The notes under the pieces: generated by a model
Seen by the model: the letters and a program-made list of their open reading frames with translations, nothing else
What the model was told of the DNA's origin: nothing
Database searches by the model: none
Program-made: the position numbers and the translations under genes
Part shown: positions 28,663-37,885 of the stretch, one piece after another
Layout: each line of letters begins with the position of its first letter
Numbering within the stretch: the stretch's first letter is position 1
DNA from: Synechococcus sp. CCY 9618
Lineage (GTDB): Bacteria > Cyanobacteriota > Cyanobacteriia > PCC-6307 > Cyanobiaceae
Length of the DNA: 64,000 nucleotides
NCBI RefSeq assembly: GCF_019038415.1
Contig: NZ_JAFKRG010000043.1
Coordinates: forward strand, 21,144 to 85,143
Direction: 5' to 3'

Positions 28663-29803
28663 GCGGCTCCGAAGGGGGCAGCCCGGGAGCGGACGCCGGG
28701 GGGCGGACGCGCAGGGCCCAGGCATCAAGGAAGGTCTTGGCGCAACTGGCCACCGGCACCGCCAGCAGCAGGCCCAGCAGTTCTCCGAGCCCCAGCAGCC
28801 CCCCCAGCCGGGCGCCGATCGGCAAGCTGATCAGCAGCCAGGCCGGCTGCAGCCCCACGATCGAACCCATCAGCCGGGGCTGAATCACCTGATCCACCAC
28901 CTGGCCGACGGTGATGGCCACGGCCAGCACCTCCAGGCCGGTGCGGGGATCCTGGAGGGCCAGCAGCACGCTCACCACCACGATGGTGAGGGCACTGGCG
29001 TAGGGAATCAGGGTGGTGAAGCCGATGGCCACGGCGAACAGCACGCCGTAGGGAATCCCGAGCAGGGTGAACACCAGGCTCTGGGCGCCGCTGAGAATCA
29101 GGGCCAGCACCACCTGACCGGCGAAATAACCCCGGAAGGTGCGGTCCAGGGTGCTGAGCACCAGGCTGCGGGCACCGCTGGGCAGCCACTCGGCCAGCCC
29201 CATGGCGATGGCTTCCCCCCCCAGCAGCAGGAACACCGCCAGCACCAGCACGATCACCACATTGACCGTGATGCTCACCGTGGCCCCGAGGATCCCCAGG
29301 ACCTGCTGGCTGAGCTGGGAGGCGAGCTTGCTGGTGCGGCTGATCAGATCACTGCTGATCCCGCCGAAATCGGTGGGCAGGCCGCGCTCGGTGGCCCAGC
29401 GCTGAAGCTGTCCCAGCAGGGTTTCCCCCCCCGCCAGCCAGCCGGGCAGGGCCAGCACCAGATCGCCCAGCTGATTCACCAGGCGGGGCACCAGCACCAG
29501 GACCGCCAGCACCACCACGCCCAGGCTGAGGCCGAGCACCAGCACCAGGGCCAGGGGGCGGGGCAGTCCCCGCCGGATCAGCCAGCGGCTGGGGATATCG
29601 AGCAGGAAGGCGAGCAGGGCCGCCGTGAGGAACAGGGCCGGGAACGGCGCCAGCGGCACCAGCAGCTGGCGCAGCACCCAGAGGTTGAGCACCAGCAGGG
29701 GCAGGGCGAGGGAGAACCGCATCGGGATGGGCAGTTCCAGCCTCTGAAGCATCCGCGGCAACAGGGCCTGGGCCCCGGGGAATCGACGATCGGCAACCAG
29801 CAT
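28637..29803 (-). CDS. AI-2E family transporter (PerM/YhhQ-type permease)
   Basis: A 388-residue protein with about eight hydrophobic segments and the AI-2E/UPF0118 pattern: an early double helix ([22 protein letters not shown]), a central amphipathic region, [19 protein letters not shown] and [19 protein letters not shown]. Members include TqsA exporters and Na+/H+ antiporters, so the substrate is uncertain. It is 29 bp downstream of purE on the same strand. Confidence 0.82.
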   Translation of the reverse strand: MLVADRRFPGAQALLPRMLQRLELPIPMRFSLALPLLVLNLWVLRQLLVPLAPFPALFLTAALLAFLLDIPSRWLIRRGLPRPLALVLVLGLSLGVVVLAVLVLVPRLVNQLGDLVLALPGWLAGGETLLGQLQRWATERGLPTDFGGISSDLISRTSKLASQLSQQVLGILGATVSITVNVVIVLVLAVFLLLGGEAIAMGLAEWLPSGARSLVLSTLDRTFRGYFAGQVVLALILSGAQSLVFTLLGIPYGVLFAVAIGFTTLIPYASALTIVVVSVLLALQDPRTGLEVLAVAITVGQVVDQVIQPRLMGSIVGLQPAWLLISLPIGARLGGLLGLGELLGLLLAVPVASCAKTFLDAWALRVRPPASAPGLPPSEPLRAPPAPE

Positions 29804-29832
29804 GGCGGGCCGAAGCCGATGTCGCCAGCGAC

Positions 29833-30372
29833 TCAGCCCTGGCCCATTGTCTCCAGGTAGGCGGCACTGCCCAGGGATTGGAGCCGCGCGTCCTTGGCCA
29901 CCACCTGATCATGCTGGGCACGGCGATGGGTCTCCAGGGCCTCGGCGAGCACCGGATCCGCCGTCGCCAGGATCGCCGCAGCCAGCAGTCCGGCATTGAG
30001 GCCGCCACCGATGGCCACCGTGGCCACCGGAATGCCTGCCGGCATCTGCACGATCGAATGGAGCGAATCCACCCCCGACAGGGCCTGGCTGCGCACCGGC
30101 ACACCGATCACCGGAAGCATGGAGAAGGCCGCCACCATGCCGGGCAGGTGGGCGGCGCCGCCGGCACCGGCGATGATCACCCGGAAGCCCCTGGAGGCGG
30201 CCGCTTCGGCGAAGGCCGCCATCTCCCAGGGGGTGCGATGGGCCGAGAGCACCCGCACCTCGCTTCCGACGCCGAGCTGTTTGAGAATCCGCGCCGCCGG
30301 CTCCATGGTCGGCAGGTCGGAATCGCTTCCCATCACGATCGCGACACGGGGGCGAAGGGGGGCGGACTCCAT
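29833..30372 (-). CDS. purE: N5-carboxyaminoimidazole ribonucleotide mutase
   Basis: A 179-residue PurE class I enzyme of purine synthesis, moving the carboxyl group of N5-CAIR to C4. [45 protein letters not shown] and [11 protein letters not shown] are the conserved ligand loops. The ATG at 30372 gives the family-standard N-terminus; the same frame is open for over 1 kb upstream, which is a GC-rich artefact antisense to nagA. Confidence 0.95.
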   Translation of the reverse strand: MESAPLRPRVAIVMGSDSDLPTMEPAARILKQLGVGSEVRVLSAHRTPWEMAAFAEAAASRGFRVIIAGAGGAAHLPGMVAAFSMLPVIGVPVRSQALSGVDSLHSIVQMPAGIPVATVAIGGGLNAGLLAAAILATADPVLAEALETHRRAQHDQVVAKDARLQSLGSAAYLETMGQG

Positions 30373-30420
30373 GGGGCGGGGGCGGTGAGGATGGCATTGT
30401 CCCGTCCCGCCGCTGCCTCC

Positions 30421-31641
30421 ATGCGCTGGCTGACCCGTGTGCGACTGGCCGGCGACGGGGCGGACCCCGGCCAGGAGGGGCCGACCGGGGTCCTGTGGCG
30501 GGTGGGCATCGACCGGGACGGGCTGATCGCCCGGGTACGGCCGACCGAGCCGGGCAGCCGTGCCGCCGGGGAGGACTGGGGCGGCGACTGGCTTTCCCTG
30601 GGAGGCGTGGACCTGCAGATCAACGGCGGCCTGGGCCTGGCCTTCCCGGAACTCAACGCCGCCGACCTGCCGCGTCTGGTCAAACTGCTGGAGCTGCTCT
30701 GGCATGACGGGGTGGACGCCATCTGTCCCACCCTGGTGACCTGCGCCGCCGACCCCCTGCGCCAGGCGCTGGCGGTGCTGGCCGAGGCCCGTCGCCACCA
30801 CCGCCCGGGCCGCTGTCGGCTGCTGGGCGCCCACCTGGAGGGGCCGTTCCTGGCGCCGGAACGGCGCGGCGCCCACCCCCGGCAGCACCTGCTCGACCCC
30901 GACAGGGAAACCCTGGAGCGTCTGATCAGCGGCTTCGAAGGCGGCCCCGAGGCGGACATCGCCCTGGTGACCCTGGCGCCGGAACTGGAGGGGGCCAGGG
31001 AGGTGATCGAGGAGCTGCGGGCCAGGGGCGTGGTCGTGAGCCTGGGCCACAGCGGCGCCGATGAGGACCAGGCCCACCAGGCCTTCGCATGCGGGGTGGG
31101 CATGCTCACCCACAGCTTCAATGCCATGGCGGGGCTGCACCACCGCGCCCCGGGACCGGTGGCGGCGGCGCTGAAGCAAGGGACCGTGGCCCTGGGGCTG
31201 ATCGCCGACGGTGTCCACGTGGCCCCGACCATGGCCGTGCTGCTGCAGCGGCTGGCCCCGCGGCAACTGGTGATCGTCAGCGATGCCCTGGCCCCCTACG
31301 GGCTCGGCGAAGGCGCCCACCGCTGGGACGAACGGCTGCTGCTGGTGGAGGACGGCAGCTGCCGCCTGGAGGACGGCACCCTGGCCGGGGTCACCCTGCC
31401 GCTGCTGGAGGGGGTGCGCCGGCTGGCGGGCTGGGGCGGCCTGGAGGGGGCCTCGATTGCCGCCGCCACCCTGGCGCCGCGCCGGGTGCTGGGCGACACC
31501 CGGCCCCTGGAGCAGCTGCTGCTTGGGCGCGCCCTGGGGGACACCCTGCGCTGGAGCACGACGGACGGACGCCTGCAATGGCGTCGCCCGGCCCTGGCCC
31601 CGGCCGCGGGACCGGGGGCCGCCCAGGGCCTGGCTCCCTAG
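30421..31641 (+). CDS. nagA: N-acetylglucosamine-6-phosphate deacetylase
   Basis: A 406-residue amidohydrolase removing acetyl from GlcNAc-6-[19 protein letters not shown] is the family N-terminal block, [17 protein letters not shown] carries the metal-ligand Glu, [17 protein letters not shown] and [16 protein letters not shown] the metal His residues, and [13 protein letters not shown] the catalytic Asp. ATG 30421 is preferred; ATG 30391 is also in frame. It is divergent from purE and 32 bp upstream of chlM. No nagB is adjacent. Confidence 0.9.
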   Translation: MRWLTRVRLAGDGADPGQEGPTGVLWRVGIDRDGLIARVRPTEPGSRAAGEDWGGDWLSLGGVDLQINGGLGLAFPELNAADLPRLVKLLELLWHDGVDAICPTLVTCAADPLRQALAVLAEARRHHRPGRCRLLGAHLEGPFLAPERRGAHPRQHLLDPDRETLERLISGFEGGPEADIALVTLAPELEGAREVIEELRARGVVVSLGHSGADEDQAHQAFACGVGMLTHSFNAMAGLHHRAPGPVAAALKQGTVALGLIADGVHVAPTMAVLLQRLAPRQLVIVSDALAPYGLGEGAHRWDERLLLVEDGSCRLEDGTLAGVTLPLLEGVRRLAGWGGLEGASIAAATLAPRRVLGDTRPLEQLLLGRALGDTLRWSTTDGRLQWRRPALAPAAGPGAAQGLAP

Positions 31642-31673
31642 GATCCGCGCCACCCGAACGGTCGCCGCGCGCC

Positions 31674-32408
31674 ATGCCCCCGGAACTGAAACAGCCCGAG
31701 CAAGCCGAGCGGGAGGCCCAGAAGCAGGCGGAGAAGGCCGAGGTGCAGGCCTACTTCGAAAGCACCGGCTTCGAGCGCTGGAACCGCATCTACAGCGACA
31801 GCGAGGAGGTGAACCGGGTCCAGCGCAACATCCGCATCGGCCATCAGAAGACGGTCGACGCGGTGCTGAGCTGGCTGGGCGCCCAGGGCGATCTGGGCAG
31901 CCGCAGCTTCTGCGATGCCGGCTGCGGCGTCGGCAGCCTCAGCCTGCCCCTCGCCGCCCTGGGGGCCGGCTCGATCGCCGCCAGTGATCTGTCGGCCGCG
32001 ATGGTGGACGAGGCCCGCCGGCGGGCCGAAGCCGCCGGACTGACTGCCGAACGGCTGAGCTTCACCAGCTCCGATCTGGAAAGCCTCCAGGGCCGCTACG
32101 ACACCGTGATCTGTCTGGACGTCTTCATCCACTACCCCCAGGCGGCCGCTGAAGCCATGGTGCGGCACCTGGCCTCCATGGCCGAACGGCAGCTGATCGT
32201 CAGCTTCGCCCCCTACACCCCCCTGCTGGCGGTGCTCAAGCAGATCGGCCAGCTGTTCCCCGGCCCCAGCAAGACCACCCGGGCCTACACCCTGCGGGAG
32301 GAGGGCATCGTGGCGGCCGCCGCCGAAGCGGGCTTCCAGCCCGTCCACCGCAGCCTCAATCAGGCCCCCTTCTACTTCTCCCGCCTGATCGCCTTTGAGC
32401 GGGTCTGA
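31674..32408 (+). CDS. chlM: Magnesium-protoporphyrin IX methyltransferase
   Basis: A 244-residue SAM-dependent methyltransferase of chlorophyll synthesis, converting Mg-protoporphyrin IX to its monomethyl ester. A charged N-terminal stretch precedes [18 protein letters not shown], the ChlM signature; [19 protein letters not shown] is the SAM-binding motif I, and [12 protein letters not shown] the motif with acidic residue. The C-terminus ends in [12 protein letters not shown]. It marks the organism as oxygenic phototroph. Confidence 0.95.
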   Translation: MPPELKQPEQAEREAQKQAEKAEVQAYFESTGFERWNRIYSDSEEVNRVQRNIRIGHQKTVDAVLSWLGAQGDLGSRSFCDAGCGVGSLSLPLAALGAGSIAASDLSAAMVDEARRRAEAAGLTAERLSFTSSDLESLQGRYDTVICLDVFIHYPQAAAEAMVRHLASMAERQLIVSFAPYTPLLAVLKQIGQLFPGPSKTTRAYTLREEGIVAAAAEAGFQPVHRSLNQAPFYFSRLIAFERV

Positions 32409-32415
32409 AGCGGCC

Positions 32416-32894
32416 ATGGCCGGAGTCTCCACCGCTGGGGCCTACCGGCCCGAGATCGACGGGCTCAGGCCACTGGCCGTGGTTGCGGTGATCTTGAATC
32501 ACTTCGACAAGAACCTTCTCCCGGGTGGCTTTCTGGGAACGGCAATCCACTGGCCCGCGAGTCCCAGTGCGGACCTGTCGTTGCGGTCAGGCCATGGTTT
32601 CATTTCACGGGCCAGCCCTGCCCCTTCCACAGCCGCCGGCAGACCCTGGCACGGCGTGGCCGCCTGGATGGCATCCTCCGGGATCTGGAGGCGCAGCAAC
32701 GGCTCAGGGTCATCGATCTGTTCGATGTGTTCTGTCCCAGCCCCACCTGCACCCACGAGGGAAACCGGGGTGTGGTGCTCTACCGGGATGCCTGTTCCCA
32801 TCCCTCGATCGATGCGGCGCGCTGGTCAGCCCCCCGGATCAGGGCCGCCCTGATCGCCCCACCCGCTTCACCCCCCGCAGCCGCTGGCAACTGA
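32416..32894 (+). pseudogene. Acyltransferase-3/SGNH (OafA-like) relic with large internal deletion
   Basis: The first frame encodes YRPEIDGLRPLAVVAVILNHF and LLPGGFLG, the start of an acyltransferase-3 membrane domain, then loses homology at about 32538. The next frame (ending at TGA 32892-32894) encodes VIDLFDVFCPSPTCTHEGN and VLYRDACSHPSIDAAR, the C-terminal D-x-x-H part of the SGNH domain found at the end of OafA-like proteins. Intact proteins have about 620-680 residues; only about 40 N-terminal and roughly 110 C-terminal residues remain and they are out of frame. It would have O-acetylated an envelope glycan. It overlaps the 3' end of the convergent pseudouridine synthase gene. Confidence 0.72.
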
Positions 32895-33938
32895 CCGGTG
32901 CGCAGGTGCGGGGCCGGGGGCAGCGGGGACGAGTTCTCCTGGCGGCGGGGCCTCCCAGAGGACTGCCTCGCCACCGGGCCCGGCGAGGCCCAGCCGATGG
33001 GCGTGCAGCCGGTAGCCCCCGGACCCCGGCAGCGCGTCCACACGGGCCCCGCCGCCCGGGAGATACAGCGGATCGCCCAGCAGCGGCGCCCCGACCCCGG
33101 CGCAGTGGATACGGATCTGGTGGGGCCGGCCCGTGGCGATCACCACATCCACGAGATCCCCGTCGCAGCGCCGCTCCAGCAGGGTGAGGGTGCTGAGCGC
33201 GGCCAGTCCCCCCTCCGGACAGGCGCACCAGATCTTCCCCAGCAGGGGGTGCTCCCGGCATCCGATGGGGATGGAGATGGGCAGGGGATCGCCCACCTGC
33301 CGATCGAGGCCCCCCGGCTCCAGCAGGGCCCGGTAGACCTTGCGGCAGGCGGAAGGCTCTCCCGGCTTTTCGAGCAGGCCGCTGCTGTCCCGCAGCCGGC
33401 GGCTCAGCCAGGCGCGGGTGGCGGCACGACGGGCGCAGACCAGCAGGCCGGAGGTGAAGCGTCCCAGCCGGTGCACCGGCCGGGGCGGGGGCCCGGCCGC
33501 CGCCATGGCCGTGTGCCGGCGCTCCAGCAGCCGCAGCAGGGTGTGCTCCAGGAATCCCCCGGCCGGGAGCACGGGCAGGCCGCTGGGCTTGTCGATCACC
33601 AGCAGGTCGCCGTCATCGTCAATCACTTCCCAGCCTCCCGGCACCGCCGGCTCTTGCCAGGGGGGACGGCGCCAGACCAGGCGATCGCCGTTGCGCAGAG
33701 TCCGCTCGGAGCGCAGGGGCTCGCCGTTGCAGCTGATCTGGCCGTCAGCGAGACGCTCCTGCCAGACCTCCGCGCTGGAATGGGCATGCCGGCCCGCGTA
33801 GTACGCCACCACGCCCATCCCATCCCCGGCTGGGGAAATCCGCTCCCGATAGGTCCAGCCGTCGTTGAGACGGGGCGGCAGCCAGCCCGACGGCAGCCCC
33901 GGGGGCAGGGGTGGGCCGGGGCGGTCCTCAGTCCACAA
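32868..33938 (-). CDS. RluA-family pseudouridine synthase (variant active site)
   Basis: A 356-residue protein with an S4-like RNA-binding region (ERLADGQISCNGEPLRSERTL) and the RluA catalytic fold (VIDKPSGLPVLPAGG, CRKVYRALL, VDVVIATGRPHQIRIH, GDPLYLPGG). The catalytic motif reads VHRLGRFTSGLLV where RluA enzymes normally have HRLDxxTSG; the catalytic Asp position is Gly. From memory, a plant/cyanobacterial subgroup shares HRLGR, so activity may use another residue or be lost. Its start overlaps the stop of the upstream response-regulator gene by 11 bp. Confidence 0.82.
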   Translation of the reverse strand: MWTEDRPGPPLPPGLPSGWLPPRLNDGWTYRERISPAGDGMGVVAYYAGRHAHSSAEVWQERLADGQISCNGEPLRSERTLRNGDRLVWRRPPWQEPAVPGGWEVIDDDGDLLVIDKPSGLPVLPAGGFLEHTLLRLLERRHTAMAAAGPPPRPVHRLGRFTSGLLVCARRAATRAWLSRRLRDSSGLLEKPGEPSACRKVYRALLEPGGLDRQVGDPLPISIPIGCREHPLLGKIWCACPEGGLAALSTLTLLERRCDGDLVDVVIATGRPHQIRIHCAGVGAPLLGDPLYLPGGGARVDALPGSGGYRLHAHRLGLAGPGGEAVLWEAPPPGELVPAAPGPAPAHRSVASGCGG

Positions 33939-34704
33939 GCCCGTGCTCGAGGGCGAAGCGCACCAGCTCGGTGCGACTGGCGGTGCCGGTCTTGATGAAC
34001 AGGCGACTCACGTACTTCTCCACGTTGCGGATCGAGGTCTCGAGGCGGCGGGCGATCTCCTTGTTCATCATCCCCTCGGCCACCAGCTGCAGCACGCTCG
34101 CCTCCCGGGGCGTGAAGTCGAGCTTGACGTCGGAGACGGGCTTGGCGGTAGTGCCACCGCCGCCGAGCATGGAGCGGATCTCGGTGATCTGGCGGGCCAT
34201 GGCGCCGATGTCGGCATCGGCGAAGCGGGCCGCCTCCGCCAGCAGCCGCTCCTGACGCCGCACCACGTTGTGCACCCGGGCCACGAGTTCGTCGGGGTCG
34301 AAGGGCTTGGGGATGTAGTCGTCGGCGCCGGCCTGGAAACCGGCGATGCGGTCGGCCGTCATCCCCTTGGCGGTGAGAAAGATCACCGGGGTGCCCCCGA
34401 GCCGCTCATCGGCCCGCAAACGCTTGAGCAGCCCGTAGCCGTCGCAGCGCGGCATCATCACGTCGCTGATCACCACATCGGGCATCTGGGCCTGGGCTGC
34501 CGTCCAGCCCTCCTCGCCGTCGTTGGCCGTGGTGACGGCGAAGCCCTCGTCCTCGAGGTAGGCCTTGACCGCCGTGCGCAGGCCGGGCTCATCGTCCACC
34601 AGCAGCAGCCGCACCGGTGTGGTCGGCGGTGCGGCACCGGCCTCCCCGTGGTCGGGGGAATCGGTGCCTGGGGCGCCGGCGGCAGCGGATGGATCGTGGC
34701 TCAT
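33928..34704 (-). CDS. NarL/FixJ-type response regulator (Ycf29-like)
   Basis: A 258-residue two-component regulator: an N-terminal Pro/Gly-rich leader, a receiver domain (about 30-150) with VRLLLVDDEPGL acidic pocket, phospho-Asp in VVISDVMMPRCDG, Thr in VIFLTAKG and Lys in YIPKPFDPDEL, then a linker and a LuxR-type HTH (TPREASVLQLVAEGMMNKEI and VEKYVSRLFIKTGT). The layout fits the NarL family and resembles cyanobacterial/plastid Ycf29. No histidine kinase gene is nearby. Confidence 0.85.
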   Translation of the reverse strand: MSHDPSAAAGAPGTDSPDHGEAGAAPPTTPVRLLLVDDEPGLRTAVKAYLEDEGFAVTTANDGEEGWTAAQAQMPDVVISDVMMPRCDGYGLLKRLRADERLGGTPVIFLTAKGMTADRIAGFQAGADDYIPKPFDPDELVARVHNVVRRQERLLAEAARFADADIGAMARQITEIRSMLGGGGTTAKPVSDVKLDFTPREASVLQLVAEGMMNKEIARRLETSIRNVEKYVSRLFIKTGTASRTELVRFALEHGLVD

Positions 34705-34713
34705 GGGAGAAAT

Positions 34714-35259
34714 CTATCGACCGGGACCAAGCAGGACCTGTTCCCGCTCAGGCAGGCGTCCGCTGTACCCCAGCTGCCGGGCCAGCGGGCCCAGGGTGGC
34801 GGGATCCTTGCCGGCCTGGGCCGGCACGCAGACCGCCCACCACATCAGGTGATCCAACCGGTTGGCGGGGGTGATGGACCCACCTGGATTGAGCTCGCGC
34901 ACGAGCAACCGCGTAGCGGTGCCGGTGATGCGCAGGGGGCTTGCCAAAGTGCAGCCGATCTTGTCGGTGGCGACGGTGACGCGGTCATCGAGCTCCTCCC
35001 ACACCTGGACCCGCCACAGCCCCGGCTGGCCCGGTTCGGGCACCAGGCCGAAGATGCCCACCACCTCCCGGCCCCGGTGGGTGATCCGGTCCTGAAGCAC
35101 CCGGAACCCCGGCGGGCGTTGCTCGGCGTTGCTGGGGGCTGTCTCCTGGGCCGCCACGGGCGCCGCCGCAGACCCCGCCAGGAGCACGGAGCCGGACGGG
35201 GCCAGGGCCGCCGCCAGCAGCAGGGCGGGGACACCGGGGGAGCGAAGACGGATCAGCAT
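34714..35259 (-). CDS. Secreted protein of unknown function
   Basis: A 181-residue protein with a signal peptide (MLIRLRSPGVPALLLAAALA, cleavage likely after AAAPVAAQ) and a mature domain of about 140 residues with two cysteines (KIGCTLASPL and WWAVCVPAQAG) that may form a disulfide. I do not recognise the family; it looks like a cyanobacterial conserved hypothetical. The ATG at 35259 leaves only 6 bp to the divergent cysteine desulfurase start, so each gene's promoter must lie within the other's coding sequence or share that tiny gap. Its 3' end is 9 bp before the response-regulator start on the same strand. Confidence 0.6.
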   Translation of the reverse strand: MLIRLRSPGVPALLLAAALAPSGSVLLAGSAAAPVAAQETAPSNAEQRPPGFRVLQDRITHRGREVVGIFGLVPEPGQPGLWRVQVWEELDDRVTVATDKIGCTLASPLRITGTATRLLVRELNPGGSITPANRLDHLMWWAVCVPAQAGKDPATLGPLARQLGYSGRLPEREQVLLGPGR

Positions 35260-35265
35260 GGCTCC

Positions 35266-36408
35266 ATGCTGACCTACCTCGACCACCACGCGAGCACCCC
35301 GTGCGATCCGGCGGTGGTGGCGGCCATGGCGCCGTGGTGGGCCCAGAACCCTGCCAATCCCTCCAGCCGCCTGCACCGGCCGTCCCTGGAGGCGGCGGCG
35401 GCGGTGGACATCGCCCGGGCCAGGGTGGCCGACGGGCTGGCCATGGCCAGCGACGCGGTGCTCTTCACCAGCGGCGCCACAGAAGCCAACAACCTGGCCC
35501 TGCGGGGGGTGGCCGAGGCGGCCCTGGAGCGGGGGGAGACCCGTCGACGGCTGGTCACCCTTGCCACCGAGCACCGGGCGGTGCTGGAGCCGCTGGCCTG
35601 GCTGGAAAGCCACGGGTTCCCCCTCACCGTGCTGCCGGTGGGAGCCGATGGGATGGTCGATCCCGACCGGCTGGCGGCGGCGCTCGGGCCCGACACCCTG
35701 CTGCTGTCGGTGATGGCCGCCAACAACGAGATCGGCGTGCTGCAGCCCCTCGACACCATCGGCGCCCTCTGCCGGGAGCGGGGCGTGATCTTCCACTGCG
35801 ATGCCGCCCAGGCGGTGGGCCATGTGCCCCTGGCCATGGAGGAGCTCGGCATCGATCTGCTCAGCCTCAGCGGCCACAAGCTCTACGGCCCCAAGGGCGT
35901 CGGGGCCCTGCTGCGGCGCCCGGGGGTGCCCCTGGCCCCCCAGCAGCTGGGGGGCGGCCAGGAGGGGGGCCTGCGGGGGGGCACCCTGCCCGTGCCCCTG
36001 ATCGTGGGGCTGGGGGCCGCCGTCGCCGCGGCCCTGGCGGACCGCCAGGAGCGGGCCGAACGGCTCGGGGCCCTGCGCGATCGGCTGTGGCGGGAGCTGG
36101 AGGCCCTCGGCGGGGTGCTGCGCAACGGCCACCCCGTCCACGGCCTGCCCCACAACCTCAACGTCACGATCGAGGGGCTGGACGGCACCCGCCTGCACCG
36201 GCAGCTGCGCCGCAGCCTGGCGGTTAGCAGCGGTTCGGCCTGCAGCCAGGGAAGCCCTTCCCACGTGCTGGCCGCCCTCGGCCGCGACCGCCGCGCCGCC
36301 GGTGCCTCGATCCGCTTCGGCCTGGGTCGGGGCACCACGGCGGAGCACATCGATGCGGCGATCGCGGCCGTGGCCGCGGCCGTGGCGGAACTGCGAGGCC
36401 CTGTCTAG
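35266..36408 (+). CDS. Cysteine desulfurase (NifS/IscS family)
   Basis: A 380-residue PLP enzyme releasing sulfur from cysteine for Fe-S clusters and other thio-cofactors. It begins YLDHHASTPCDPAVV, has FTSGATEANNLAL, TLATEHRAVLEP, FHCDAAQAVGHVPL and LSLSGHKLYGPKGVG with the PLP Lys, and SSGSACSQGSPSHVL with the catalytic Cys on the mobile loop. The short start MLTYLDHH is typical. IscS-type rather than SufS-type by these motifs; no isc/suf genes are adjacent. Confidence 0.92.
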   Translation: MLTYLDHHASTPCDPAVVAAMAPWWAQNPANPSSRLHRPSLEAAAAVDIARARVADGLAMASDAVLFTSGATEANNLALRGVAEAALERGETRRRLVTLATEHRAVLEPLAWLESHGFPLTVLPVGADGMVDPDRLAAALGPDTLLLSVMAANNEIGVLQPLDTIGALCRERGVIFHCDAAQAVGHVPLAMEELGIDLLSLSGHKLYGPKGVGALLRRPGVPLAPQQLGGGQEGGLRGGTLPVPLIVGLGAAVAAALADRQERAERLGALRDRLWRELEALGGVLRNGHPVHGLPHNLNVTIEGLDGTRLHRQLRRSLAVSSGSACSQGSPSHVLAALGRDRRAAGASIRFGLGRGTTAEHIDAAIAAVAAAVAELRGPV

Positions 36409-36433
36409 GTTTCGGGGGATTCCGTATTGATTC

Positions 36434-37267
36434 ATGGCCACACCCGGCGGCCGGCAGGGGCCCCGGCTCAACTTCGGCGACGCCCTCCAGGAGGGCTGGC
36501 GTGCCTTCAGCCGCAGCCCGGCCGCGTTCGTGGGGTTCCCCCTGGTGGTGGTGGCCCTGCAGTTCCTCATCCAGCCCCTGCAGAGCCGCATCAGCAACGG
36601 TGGGGTGCCCTCCAGCGATCCGCTGGACTGGCTTCTGTACCTGATCGGGCTGACGCTGAATCTGATCCTGAATCTCTGGTGCGCCCTGGGGCTGGTGCGT
36701 GGTGCCGGCAGCGCCCTGCAGGGGGGGCGCCCCACCCTGGGCCAGCTGATGCGCTGGGATGGACCGGTGTTCCTGAGGCTGCTGCGGGCCTGGCTGCTGC
36801 TGGTGGCGGTGGTGCTCGTGCCCCTGCTCGGGATCCTGGTGCTGGTGGGCGGCCCGCTCGCCCTGCTGGGGATCTTCGCCGACCAGCTCGTGCCGATCAG
36901 CCGCACCCTGGTGGAGGTGCTGGGTCTGGCCCTGGCCGTGGTGCTGTTTCTGGCCCTGAGCGTGCTGTTGCTCGGGGTGATCTACCTGATGATCAACCAG
37001 AGCTTCCTGACCCAGATCGTGCTGTTCGAGCACACCGCCGCCAGGGCCACGCTCCTGCGCGGCCGCGCCCTGGTGGACCCCAGCTGGCTGATGGTGCTGC
37101 TGCTCACCCTGATCGAGAGCCTGCTGTTGCTGCTGGGACTGCTGGCCTGCCTGGTGGGATCGTTCGTGGCCTGGCCCCTGGTGGTCTGCATCGCCACTGC
37201 GGCCTACCGCCAGCTGGTGCTGGCCAGCGGCGATGCCGATCCCCTGCCGGCTCCCCTGAACCACTGA
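36434..37267 (+). CDS. Polytopic membrane protein, DUF975-like
   Basis: A 277-residue protein with about six long hydrophobic segments. The N-terminus (LNFGDALQEGWRAFSRSPAAFVGF) and the YLMINQSFLTQIVLFE region resemble uncharacterised integral membrane proteins of the DUF975/glycerophosphodiester-phosphodiesterase-membrane-domain type. Function is unknown. It follows the desulfurase by 25 bp and is possibly co-transcribed. A second protein of similar architecture lies at 41509-42198. Confidence 0.6.
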   Translation: MATPGGRQGPRLNFGDALQEGWRAFSRSPAAFVGFPLVVVALQFLIQPLQSRISNGGVPSSDPLDWLLYLIGLTLNLILNLWCALGLVRGAGSALQGGRPTLGQLMRWDGPVFLRLLRAWLLLVAVVLVPLLGILVLVGGPLALLGIFADQLVPISRTLVEVLGLALAVVLFLALSVLLLGVIYLMINQSFLTQIVLFEHTAARATLLRGRALVDPSWLMVLLLTLIESLLLLLGLLACLVGSFVAWPLVVCIATAAYRQLVLASGDADPLPAPLNH

Positions 37268-37290
37268 CTCCGGCCCTCAGGCTCCGGCCC

Positions 37291-37875
37291 TCAGACTCCG
37301 GAGCGGAGGGCCCACGGCCCCGCCGTGACCAGCACGAATCCCGCCACCCCCAGCAGGGCCAGCAGCAGCTGGGCCAGCCGACTCACCAGCATCCCGGCCA
37401 CCACCGCCAGGCCCACCAGCAGGGAGCGCCGCAGCCGGCCCAGGCCCGGGGGCCCCAGGGAGGCAGGCGCGCTGAGGAACTCTCCGAGGCTGGCCCCCAG
37501 CAGCGGCCCCACCAGGGCCCCCAGCAGGGGACCGCCCACCGGCAGGGCCGGCAGCAGCCCCAGCAGGCCCACCACCAGGCCGAGGCCAGCTCCGAGGTAG
37601 CTCCAGCGGGTGGCCTGGAGGCGGACCGGGCCCAGCAGCAGGCCCAGGGCTTCGGCCCCCCAGCCCAGCACCAGCAGCACCACGGCCACGGCGAGGGCGG
37701 GCCAGCCGGCCGCCCAGCCCACGGCCCAGCACCACAGCAGGGCGCCCAGCGGCAGCAGTGCGAGGCCGGGCAGGAGCGGCAACAGGGTGCCGGGGATCGC
37801 CAGGGCCTGGATCAGCAGCGCCAGCCACCAGAGCAGGTCGAGGCGATCGAGGCTGGGAAGGCTGGCCGACGTCAT
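37291..37875 (-). CDS. DUF456 family membrane protein
   Basis: A 194-residue protein with five to six hydrophobic segments. The stretch IPGTLLPLLPGLALLPLGALLW followed by a Gly-rich GPLLGALVGPLLGASLGEFL is characteristic of DUF456, small glycine-zipper membrane proteins of unknown role. It is convergent with the preceding membrane-protein gene (23 bp) and 10 bp downstream of rsmH, so probably in the rsmH transcript. Confidence 0.75.
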   Translation of the reverse strand: MTSASLPSLDRLDLLWWLALLIQALAIPGTLLPLLPGLALLPLGALLWCWAVGWAAGWPALAVAVVLLVLGWGAEALGLLLGPVRLQATRWSYLGAGLGLVVGLLGLLPALPVGGPLLGALVGPLLGASLGEFLSAPASLGPPGLGRLRRSLLVGLAVVAGMLVSRLAQLLLALLGVAGFVLVTAGPWALRSGV

Positions 37876-37885
37876 GGTGGCTGTC

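Noticed and set aside
33865..35265. Upstream extension of the cysteine desulfurase frame
   Set aside because: Lies antisense to the response regulator and secreted-protein genes; the desulfurase fold starts at 35266.
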